Source: JAXFQS01 sp034178815
GTDB lineage: Bacteria; Verrucomicrobiota; Kiritimatiellia; RFP12; DVOR01
NCBI GenBank assembly: GCA_034178815.1
Contig: JAXFQS010000105.1
Span: 1 to 5,946, forward strand
Reading direction: 5' to 3'
Length of the DNA stretch: 5,946 bases
The position numbers were made by a program, and so were the translations under genes. The notes beneath the pieces are model-generated. The model was given only the letters and a program-made list of their open reading frames with translations, made no database searches and was not told the DNA's origin. Shown piece by piece: positions 1-5,756 of the stretch. The first letter of the stretch is position 1. Every line of letters begins with the position of its first letter.

Positions 1-27
1 ACTAAAAGAATACCACGAACCGGCGCC

Positions 28-60
28 AACCACCACCCCTCGGGGTGGTGGTTCTTTCTT
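28..60 (+). terminator. Rho-independent terminator of a gene to the left
   Basis: Positions 28-39 (AACCACCACCCC) pair perfectly with 42-53 over up to 12 bp around a tiny CTCG-type turn, and a T-rich stretch (CTTTCTT, 54-60) follows on the + strand. The reverse orientation has no T-tract, so this ends + strand transcription entering from the left. A TAA at 3-5 could be the stop codon of that gene, whose body lies outside the window. The stem is seen directly; the link to a particular gene is inferred. Confidence 0.85.
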
Positions 61-110
61 CTATGGAATTGTGCTTCTCTTCTCCATCGTTGAAAGTGCA
101 TTTACAGACA

Positions 111-245
111 ACAGTTTACACTATCCCCACCCTTCAGTCGATGTCAGATGGTGCGACCAAGATAGGCGATGGCAATGCCTGGATACCTACCATCACTATT
201 AAAGGTGGACCATCCGGATTCTACACAATTAGGGTGAGCAAGTGA
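111..245 (+). pseudogene. Possible decayed C-terminal fragment of a secreted/surface protein
   Basis: This frame, closed by TGA at 243-245, reads as a plausible protein tail. It has a beta-rich TVYTIP segment, then SDGATKIGDGNAW, and ends GGPSGFYTIRVSK. C-termini of the pattern 'YTI...W.P.I..GP.GFYRVRV' are familiar to me from extracellular repeat proteins of PVC-group bacteria, where they form the last beta strands. No credible start or upstream domain exists: the frame runs back through the terminator hairpin to a TAA at 3-5, and residues before about position 100 look random. I read it as a remnant of a larger gene left by deletion or rearrangement, but chance similarity of a short open frame cannot be excluded. 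The family resemblance is from memory, not a search. Confidence 0.3.
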
Positions 246-385
246 CATTGATGGGCGCAGCGTATCCGGCTCGGTCGAGTGTTGCCCCTGGATGTGCCGT
301 GTCTATGCCGGAGTTGAGTTTTGAGCAGCGAGGTTTGCTGGTCGTAGTGGACAACATCTCATTACATTGGATTGCAATCTGACAG

Positions 386-412
386 TTGCAAAGGGGAAGG
401 ATTGGGGATAAT
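386..412 (+). promoter_or_regulatory. Weak candidate sigma-70-type promoter
   Basis: GATAAT at 407-412 matches the -10 consensus at 5 of 6 positions. TTGCAA at 386-391 matches the -35 consensus at 4 of 6, with a short 15-bp spacer. A second TTGCAA lies at 372-377, and since TTGCAA is palindromic the pair could also be a small protein-binding repeat. If real it would drive the helicase gene with a leader of roughly 225 bases. The spacer is suboptimal and such matches occur by chance. Confidence 0.25.
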
Positions 413-630
413 TCACCGCTACGGATTCGCATAAGGCGGATGGTCGTGGTGAATGATTGTGCGGACCCCTGAAGGTTGGGCTCTCGAATCTGGCATTGCT
501 GCTATCTTTTTACCTTGATCCTACGCAGGCAATCTGGCATCATACGGGTATCTAGTTGGGCTCCAGGTGCTTTGGCCTGTACGGTTCGCGCGGTTGAAAC
601 GCGTCGGAGGGGAGCCCTCTTTGCACGGTT

Positions 631-635
631 GGGAG
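631..635 (+). promoter_or_regulatory. Ribosome binding site fixing the helicase start
   Basis: GGGAG at 631-635 sits 8 bases before the ATG at 644. The in-frame TTG at 476 lacks a comparable site at a useful distance (only AAGG directly abutting it). This supports translation from 644. Confidence 0.6.
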
Positions 636-643
636 TTGTTGGC

Positions 644-2779
644 ATGTCGAGATGCATGTATCAGGACTCGCTGAGCGGGTTTCTTCAATCCGCCCCAGAG
701 TCCATACTAGGAAAGATTGTAGCGGCGTTCCACGGGAATGTGCAGACGACATCCATCAGCGCCTGGGAGGGAGAGGTTCAAATTCTGCAGCGGGCGCTCG
801 AGGAGTGGTCGCAGGAGGATGCTTCGATTTTCTTCGAATACGATATTCCTCGTCTGGGGAAGCGTATCGATGTGGTGTTGTTGCTGAAAGGCATCGTCTT
901 CTGCCTGGAGTTCAAGGTTGGGCAGTCAAATGCTTTGCAGTCCGATGTTGAGCAGGTGCTGGACTATGCGCTCGATCTCAAGAACTTTCACCGCTACAGT
1001 TTTGACCGCCCGATTGCGCCGATTTTGATTCCCAGCCGCTGCGGGAAGATGAATTGCCGCCTGGAGGCGTCGGCCTATCACGACCAGATTCTCAATCCGC
1101 TAATTGTCAATGCCGATGGCCTGCCCGAGCTCCTGAGAAGGGTAGTCAAGCAGTTCTCGTGCGAGGTGCATCCGGAGCAGTGGGGCAACAAGTGGTTGAT
1201 CAGCCCTTATCTTCCGACACCTACTATCATCGAAGCCGCCAAGACCCTTTATGAGCACCACTCGGTTGAAGACATTACCAAGCACGAAGCCGATAAGGTG
1301 TCTACCGATGCAACCATTCGGTATGTACTTGATGTCATCACTGCTAGTAAGGAACGGAACCATAAGAGTATTTGCTTTGTCACCGGTGTGCCGGGCGCAG
1401 GCAAAACCCTGGTCGGACTGGACATCGCCGTCAAGCAAACCTACCGGGGTGGCAAACAGTCGAAGGAAGACGGCGCGGTCTACCTCTCCGGAAACGCCCC
1501 CCTGATCGCTGTCCTGACCGAGGCGCTCGCCCGTGACAACAAGCGGAAATGCGACGCCAAGGGCAGTAAGAAGAACATCTCAGATGCCCGGCGCGAGGTG
1601 AGCGAATTCCTCCAGATGATTCACCGCTACCGGGATAATATGCTCGCCAAGATCGAGAACCCCGTTGTCAATGGCCAGTTGCGTATCGACCCGAACAAGG
1701 CCGTTCAACAAGGCGAAGCCGGATATGGCGAATGGGAGCATGTGGCAATCTTCGACGAAGCCCAGCGCGCCTGGACCCATAAACGCCTCGCCGCCTACCT
1801 CAAAAAGGGCGGCACCTACGGCAATAAGCTCAAAGTCCCCAACTTCCCGGTCAGCGAAGCCGCCTTTCTAATCTGGAGCTTGGACCACCATCAAGACTGG
1901 GCCGTCATCGTCTGCCTGGTTGGCGGCGGGCAAGAAATCAACACCGGCGAGGCCGGCATCGGCGAATGGATCAATGCCGTCAACACCTACTACCCGGACT
2001 GGCACATTCACATCTCCAGCCAATTGACCGCTAAAGAATACGCCGAAGGGAAAGTCGCCGAACTCCTCCAGCACAGCCGCCATGTCACCTTCTCAGACCA
2101 GTTGCACCTGGCCGTCAACCAGCGTTCCTTCCGGGCCGAACGCCTATCCGACTTCGTCCACGCCCTGCTCAACTTCGACCCCAATGCCGCCAACCTCTAT
2201 CGCGAAGTCATCAGCAACGGCTACCCCGTCTATGTGACACGCAACATCACCGCCGCACGCAACTGGTTGCACCAAAACGCACGTGGCTCATCCCAGACCG
2301 GTATCCTCGTGTCGAAAGTGGCCGCGCGCTTCAAACCCCACGCCGTGCACATACTCGCCCCGGGCGATCAAAACGCCATTCACTGGTTCCTCGAAGACAA
2401 GAACGACGTCCGCTCCTCAAACTACCTCGAAGAAGCCGCTACGGAAATTCAAGTCCAGGGGCTTGAACTGGACTTCGTGTGCGTGTTGTGGGACGCAGAC
2501 ATGCGGGCTACCAGCCAAAACACCTGGGACTATTACAAGTTCAACGGCCAAACCAAATGGATACCCGAGAATAATCCCGAAAACCGAAAGTATATGCTCA
2601 ATGCCTACCGCGTGCTCCTCACGAGGGCTAGACAAGGGCTCGTCATCTGCATTCCAGAGGGAAACAAGAATAAAAACCCAGAGGGCTATTGGGAGGACGC
2701 CACACGCCTCGAAGAGTTCTACAAGCCCACCTATGACTATTTCAAGCAAATAGAAATGAAGGAACTCCCCCTCGGGTAG
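644..2779 (+). CDS. PD-(D/E)XK nuclease fused to DUF2075 superfamily 1 helicase
   Basis: A predicted cytoplasmic nucleic-acid enzyme of 711 residues. The N-terminal nuclease domain (about 30-130) shows a helix with E42/E44, then E65, D76 in GKRIDVV, and E89-F-K91: the D...ExK core of PD-(D/E)XK nucleases. The LDYALDLKNFHR segment that follows is typical of DUF2075 proteins carrying this domain. The helicase has Walker A GVPGAGKT (248-255), Walker B IFDEAQ (369-374), a motif III-like GGGQEI (427-432), VNQRSFR (491-497), a motif V-like QGLELD (605-610) and motif VI LLTRARQG (658-665) with arginine-finger candidates R661/R663. All recognisable motifs are intact. The ATG at 644 is preferred to the upstream TTG at 476 because of GGGAG at 631-635 and because MSRCMYQDSLSGFL aligns with remembered family N-termini. 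A second in-frame ATG lies at 656. Fused nuclease-helicases of this general kind (for example staphylococcal Nhi) act against phages. The biological role here is inferred, and DNA repair is an alternative. Confidence 0.9.
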   Translation: MSRCMYQDSLSGFLQSAPESILGKIVAAFHGNVQTTSISAWEGEVQILQRALEEWSQEDASIFFEYDIPRLGKRIDVVLLLKGIVFCLEFKVGQSNALQSDVEQVLDYALDLKNFHRYSFDRPIAPILIPSRCGKMNCRLEASAYHDQILNPLIVNADGLPELLRRVVKQFSCEVHPEQWGNKWLISPYLPTPTIIEAAKTLYEHHSVEDITKHEADKVSTDATIRYVLDVITASKERNHKSICFVTGVPGAGKTLVGLDIAVKQTYRGGKQSKEDGAVYLSGNAPLIAVLTEALARDNKRKCDAKGSKKNISDARREVSEFLQMIHRYRDNMLAKIENPVVNGQLRIDPNKAVQQGEAGYGEWEHVAIFDEAQRAWTHKRLAAYLKKGGTYGNKLKVPNFPVSEAAFLIWSLDHHQDWAVIVCLVGGGQEINTGEAGIGEWINAVNTYYPDWHIHISSQLTAKEYAEGKVAELLQHSRHVTFSDQLHLAVNQRSFRAERLSDFVHALLNFDPNAANLYREVISNGYPVYVTRNITAARNWLHQNARGSSQTGILVSKVAARFKPHAVHILAPGDQNAIHWFLEDKNDVRSSNYLEEAATEIQVQGLELDFVCVLWDADMRATSQNTWDYYKFNGQTKWIPENNPENRKYMLNAYRVLLTRARQGLVICIPEGNKNKNPEGYWEDATRLEEFYKPTYDYFKQIEMKELPLG

Positions 2780-2797
2780 GCGGGATGGCTACCCGCC
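2773..2797. terminator. GC-rich hairpin pair at the convergent gene junction
   Basis: Two mutually exclusive stems overlap the helicase stop codon: CGGGTAG (2773-2779) with CTACCCG (2789-2795), and GGCGGG (2779-2784) with CCCGCC (2792-2797). The structure lies between two converging genes whose stops are only 48 bases apart, where a bidirectional terminator would be expected. Neither strand has a T-run after it, so it may only pause polymerase or help a factor-dependent terminator. Confidence 0.3.
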
Positions 2798-2827
2798 AGA
2801 CGCATTCGAGGCCACAGCCACACGCGT

Positions 2828-3835
2828 TTACAAGGCACATGCGCAGACCGGCCGGTGCAATCCGCCGAGTCGCTCAAGCAACGCAAACGCCCCCGTTTCG
2901 GGATTGTATCGAAGCGTCAGCAGTTCCCCTGAACGCTCCATTGTCACAAGAACCAGCGTGTCTGAAAGGAAGATGAAATCGCGCGGCCACGAGCCAGACA
3001 AACGGGTGCGCGCGGCAAAAGCAAGGTGGCCGGTCTCTGCATTCAAATTAAACGCGACAAGCGAATCTTCACCCCGGTTCGATACGATTGCGCGACGCCC
3101 ATCCGGGGTGAGCCGAATGGCGGCTGCCGTATCAACAGGGCGACCAGTCGAACCTTCAGGCAGGGTCCGCTGAATATCCAGTTGACGCCCTAATCCATTC
3201 CCGTCTGACCACTCGTAAGTCGCAAGATAATTGCCCAGCTCGAAGACTACTAGAGCGAGGCGCCCATTTGGATGAAAGAGTATATGTCGTGGCCCAGCGC
3301 CGGCTGGCGTCGTTGCCACGCGCCGTCCCTGCGGATAGGTGACAATCTCATCGAGACCAAGGTCGCAAACGGCATAACGCGTACCATCCGGAGCCGGCAC
3401 GGCACTATGGGGATGGGCTCCATCTTGGCGCGGCTGATTCGGGCCTTTACCGCAGTGTCGATGACTCGTCTCTTGGCCAAAAACACCGTCCTTGACCTCA
3501 ACCAATCCGGCCAACCCATTGAGATAAGCCGCCCAAGTCACACGCTGACCACCGGGCATCACCGCGACATGACACATGGCCGATCCGCCAAGCGAAATGA
3601 AGTCTACGGGCTCAAGTTTTCCTTCCGCAATGCGGAAGGATTTGAGGCCGTCCCGCCAGTTGGCATAGAGGATATTGCCGGACTTGGCGAGGTAGAGGGG
3701 GTTGTCGGCAGGGAGAGAGGCAACAAGGCTCATTTTGCCGCTGGTCTCATCCACCCGAACCAAGTGGAGGCCCTTTGGATGTGCAGCATCGGTATAGCAA
3801 CCAATAGCGACCAAGGTGACCAGCGCGGACATCAT
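2828..3835 (-). CDS. Lactonase family beta-propeller protein (6-phosphogluconolactonase Pgl/YbhE type)
   Basis: A 335-residue cytoplasmic protein with no signal peptide; repeats begin almost at the N-terminus (AIGCYTD), as expected for a seven-bladed propeller lactonase (PF10282 type, usually about 330-390 residues). Conserved stretches include GKGPNQPRQDGAHPHS (129-144), GAGPRHILFHPNG (179-191), LTPDGR (242-247), NRGEDS (253-258) and GSWPRDF (281-287), ending HRPVCACAL. Family members hydrolyse 6-phosphogluconolactone or other aldonolactones. The ATG at 3833-3835 is preceded by AAGGG six bases upstream; a second ATG follows directly. It is the last gene of the apparent operon, 48 bases after the aldolase, which suggests a role in Entner-Doudoroff or sugar-acid catabolism. 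The substrate (6-phosphogluconolactone versus an unphosphorylated aldonolactone) cannot be read from sequence, so the symbol pgl is withheld. Family assignment is confident, exact reaction moderate. Confidence 0.88.
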   Translation of the reverse strand: MMSALVTLVAIGCYTDAAHPKGLHLVRVDETSGKMSLVASLPADNPLYLAKSGNILYANWRDGLKSFRIAEGKLEPVDFISLGGSAMCHVAVMPGGQRVTWAAYLNGLAGLVEVKDGVFGQETSHRHCGKGPNQPRQDGAHPHSAVPAPDGTRYAVCDLGLDEIVTYPQGRRVATTPAGAGPRHILFHPNGRLALVVFELGNYLATYEWSDGNGLGRQLDIQRTLPEGSTGRPVDTAAAIRLTPDGRRAIVSNRGEDSLVAFNLNAETGHLAFAARTRLSGSWPRDFIFLSDTLVLVTMERSGELLTLRYNPETGAFALLERLGGLHRPVCACAL

Positions 3836-3841
3836 ACGCTA

Positions 3842-3846
3842 CCCTT
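3842..3846 (-). promoter_or_regulatory. Ribosome binding site of the lactonase gene
   Basis: On the - strand AAGGG lies six bases before the ATG at 3835, within GGAAAAGGG. It lies in the 48-base gap after the aldolase stop, so the lactonase is probably translated from its own site on a shared transcript. Confidence 0.6.
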
Positions 3847-3883
3847 TTCCAATCGAAACGACTGTCTTCCGGTCTTTCTTATC

Positions 3884-4528
3884 CTAGGCTTTCCGCATCT
3901 GTTTGACCAGAGACGAAGCCTCGCTGGCAAGGCGTTCGATGGTCTCCCAATCGTTCGCCGCGACGGCATCCTTTGGTGCAATCCAAGTTCCACCGCAGCA
4001 GGCAATCTCCGGCACCGCCAGATAGTCTGAAACATTTGACAATTTAACCCCGCCCGTGGGCATAAACTTAACACCTGTCCAGCGGAAGGCTCCCAACAAG
4101 TCCTTGATGTACTTGACTCCTCCGGCCGATTCCGCAGGAAAGAATTTGACGAAGTTGCACCCAAGCGCGAGGGCCTGGCTCAGTTCACTTGCGGTGGCAA
4201 TGCCCGGGCAGAAGGGCATCCCCATCTCCTTAGCTGCGGCAACAATTGCCGGATTGAATCCTGGCGCGACGCAGGCTTCTGCGCCTGCGGAGGCGGCGGC
4301 CTTCATCTGCTCTTGGGTGAGCACCGTACCGGCGATCAGAACCGCGTCGGGGACTTCGGCCTTGATTTTAGCGATGGCCTCTGCCGCGCAAGAGGTACGG
4401 AAGGTGACTTCCAAAACGGGGAGTCCACCCTTCACGAGCGCTTGCGCGAGGGGTACGGCTTTGGCGAGGTCTTCGATTACAATCACGGGGATGATTCCCG
4501 CGTTGCCCAGTGTCCGAATCATGTCCAT
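3884..4528 (-). CDS. eda: KDPG aldolase (2-dehydro-3-deoxy-phosphogluconate / 4-hydroxy-2-oxoglutarate aldolase)
   Basis: A class I (Schiff-base) aldolase that cleaves 2-keto-3-deoxy-6-phosphogluconate to pyruvate and glyceraldehyde 3-phosphate; many homologues also act on 4-hydroxy-2-oxoglutarate. From the ATG at 4528 it is 214 residues, normal for the family. Key residues match E. coli Eda at a constant offset: E40 and R44 in LEVTFRT (E45/R49), T68 in AGTVL (T73), and the Schiff-base lysine K128 in FVKFFPAE (K133). Phosphate-binding PTGG (157-160) and GGTW (179-182) are present. The frame is open upstream to an ATG at 4612, but that would add 28 non-family residues and overlap the kinase gene by 47 bases. 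No Shine-Dalgarno is visible before 4528; a second in-frame ATG is at 4522. It starts 37 bases after the kinase stop, consistent with one operon in which the kinase supplies its substrate. Confidence 0.93.
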   Translation of the reverse strand: MDMIRTLGNAGIIPVIVIEDLAKAVPLAQALVKGGLPVLEVTFRTSCAAEAIAKIKAEVPDAVLIAGTVLTQEQMKAAASAGAEACVAPGFNPAIVAAAKEMGMPFCPGIATASELSQALALGCNFVKFFPAESAGGVKYIKDLLGAFRWTGVKFMPTGGVKLSNVSDYLAVPEIACCGGTWIAPKDAVAANDWETIERLASEASSLVKQMRKA

Positions 4529-4550
4529 GGATTGATGCGTATGGTGAGTT

Positions 4551-4562
4551 GCCACGAGTGGC
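4551..4562. repeat. Small hairpin in the kinase-aldolase gap
   Basis: GCCAC (4551-4555) and GTGGC (4558-4562) form a 5-bp stem around a 2-base turn, inside the 37-base gap between the kinase stop and the aldolase ATG. It could influence translation of the aldolase, which lacks an obvious Shine-Dalgarno, but a stem this short may be chance. Confidence 0.2.
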
Positions 4563-4565
4563 TTG

Positions 4566-5669
4566 TTAGCGGTCGACACGGGCGGAAGCCCCTCCGACCA
4601 GTTTCTCGACATCTGCCTTTGTCGCCATCGAGGTGTCGCCCGGGGTAGTCATCGCCAGAGCGCCGTGGGCGGCCCCATAATCAACGGCTTTTGCGGCGTC
4701 ATCGAAGGTCATCAAACCGTAAATCAGCCCCGAAGCAAAGGAGTCGCCTCCGCCTACGCGGTCGTAGATTTCAAGTCCGGGGCGGCGGACGGACTCGTGC
4801 AGGATACCCTTGTACCAGCAGATTGCCGACCAGTCGTTGACGGTCGCGGATTGGACGCTGCGGAGGGTTGTCGCGACGGCCTTGAAGTTGGGATATAGGG
4901 TGAGAGCCTTGGCAATCATCTTGCGATAGCCTTCGATTGGGAGGCTCGTCAGATTCGCGTTCACGCCCTCCACGGCAATTCCCAGCGCGGCGGTAAAGTC
5001 CTCTTCGTTCCCGATCATCACATCGACATACCGGGCAATCTCACGGTTGACCTCCTGGGCCTTCGCCTGACCTCCGATAGACTTCCACAATGAGGCGCGG
5101 TAGTTGAGGTCGTAGGAGGTCACCGTCCCGTACTTTTTCGCCGCCTTGAGTGCCTCGATGGCTACCTCGGCGGTCGTCTCGGAGAGCGCGGCGAAGATGC
5201 CGCCCGTATGAAACCAGCGCACACCCTCCCTGCCGAAAAGTCCGTCCCAGTCTATCGTCCCCGGCTTGAGTTGGGAAACTGCGGTCAGCCCGCGATCGGC
5301 ACAGGATCGTGCCCCGCGACAGCCGAACCCGCGCTCGACGAAGTTGAGCCCATTGCGGACTGTCCGGCCAATACCATCGTACGGCACCCATTTCACATGG
5401 CTGACATCCACACCGCCTTGCAGCATGAAGTCCTCCACGAGCCGTCCGACGGGGTTATCGGCAAAAGCGGTGACGGCGGTCGTCGCAAGCCCGAAGCAAC
5501 GCCGCAGACCGCGCACGACATTGTACTCGCCGCCCCCTTCCCACACCTTGAAGTCACGCGCCGTGTGGATTCGCCCATCGCCCGGATCGAGCCGGAGCAT
5601 AATTTCGCCCAACGACGCCGCATCCCACCGGCAACTTCCCGCCGGCTTCACATTCAACGATTCACTCAT
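4566..5669 (-). CDS. kdgK: PfkB-family sugar kinase, probable 2-keto-3-deoxygluconate kinase
   Basis: A cytoplasmic ribokinase-fold enzyme predicted to phosphorylate 2-keto-3-deoxygluconate with ATP to KDPG, the substrate of the aldolase encoded next. It has 367 residues, slightly long for the family. Visible elements are the N-terminal strand SLGEIMLRL (19-27), the substrate-side GGGEYN (45-50), the segment from FADNPVGRLVED (69-80), the NEEDF motif (221-225), and the PfkB signature YDRVGGGDSFASG (302-314) with D309 the likely catalytic base and the GGGD anion hole. The GGGEYN form, rather than the commoner GGAEAN, marks a subfamily I associate with PVC-group bacteria (recollection only). 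The ATG at 5669 has GGAG nine bases upstream. In-frame ATGs at 5684 and 5717 would add 5 or 16 residues that do not look like the family. Substrate is inferred from the neighbouring aldolase; 2-keto-3-deoxygalactonate or another ketose acid is possible. Confidence 0.85.
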   Translation of the reverse strand: MSESLNVKPAGSCRWDAASLGEIMLRLDPGDGRIHTARDFKVWEGGGEYNVVRGLRRCFGLATTAVTAFADNPVGRLVEDFMLQGGVDVSHVKWVPYDGIGRTVRNGLNFVERGFGCRGARSCADRGLTAVSQLKPGTIDWDGLFGREGVRWFHTGGIFAALSETTAEVAIEALKAAKKYGTVTSYDLNYRASLWKSIGGQAKAQEVNREIARYVDVMIGNEEDFTAALGIAVEGVNANLTSLPIEGYRKMIAKALTLYPNFKAVATTLRSVQSATVNDWSAICWYKGILHESVRRPGLEIYDRVGGGDSFASGLIYGLMTFDDAAKAVDYGAAHGALAMTTPGDTSMATKADVEKLVGGASARVDR

Positions 5670-5678
5670 ACCTCTATG

Positions 5679-5682
5679 CTCC
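5679..5682 (-). promoter_or_regulatory. Ribosome binding site deciding the kinase start
   Basis: On the - strand GGAG lies nine bases before the ATG at 5669; an AGAGG (5671-5675) even closer is too near to serve. The in-frame ATGs at 5684 and 5717 have weaker or badly spaced purine stretches, which favours 5669. Confidence 0.5.
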
Positions 5683-5726
5683 ATTCCTGCACTTGTGCGC
5701 GCCTTGTTCCTAGACATTCTCTGCGC

Positions 5727-5756
5727 TCACTGATAGCAACGCAACACCCCCAGTGA
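5727..5756. repeat. Inverted repeat upstream of the kinase operon
   Basis: TCACTG (5727-5732) and CAGTGA (5751-5756) are exact reverse complements with 18 bases between them. They lie 58-87 bases before the kinase ATG, where a regulator could act. On the - strand each arm adjoins a TATCA, giving the related forms TATCACTG and TATCAGTG. Six-base arms are short, and no clear -35/-10 pair was found beside them. Confidence 0.2.

Larger units (their letters stand above)
246..643. other. Intergenic stretch without a convincing gene
   Basis: No frame here combines a ribosome binding site, a start and protein-like composition. A 43-codon open frame (251-382, +) and a 67-codon frame on the - strand (229-432) have irregular codon use and no recognisable motif. 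The segment 476-643 is open in frame with the helicase gene, but its translation is Cys- and Arg-rich and unlike that family, so it is treated as untranslated leader. The only regulatory candidates seen are the weak promoter at 386-412 and the ribosome binding site at 631-635. Confidence 0.6.

Noticed and set aside
515..543. TTGATC ... CATCAT as a promoter for the helicase gene
   Set aside because: The spacing is acceptable but both hexamers match the consensus poorly, so it cannot be told from chance.
1100..1438. 112-codon open frame on the - strand
   Set aside because: Antisense to the helicase linker and Walker A region; no ribosome binding site or domain.
2283..2753. 156-codon open frame on the + strand in another frame of the helicase gene
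   Set aside because: Ser/Thr/Pro-rich translation typical of a GC-biased shifted frame; the helicase frame has motifs V and VI here.
3272..4030. 252-codon open frame on the + strand
   Set aside because: It runs antisense across the lactonase and into the aldolase, both of which have clear family motifs. Its own translation shows no domain, so it is a shadow frame.
4056..4535. 159-codon open frame on the + strand
   Set aside because: Antisense to the KDPG aldolase, whose catalytic residues are all present; low-complexity Ala/Ser-rich translation.
5208..5756. 182-codon open frame on the + strand
   Set aside because: Antisense to the kinase gene. The translation is Pro/Arg/His-rich without motifs, while the kinase frame carries intact PfkB signatures.
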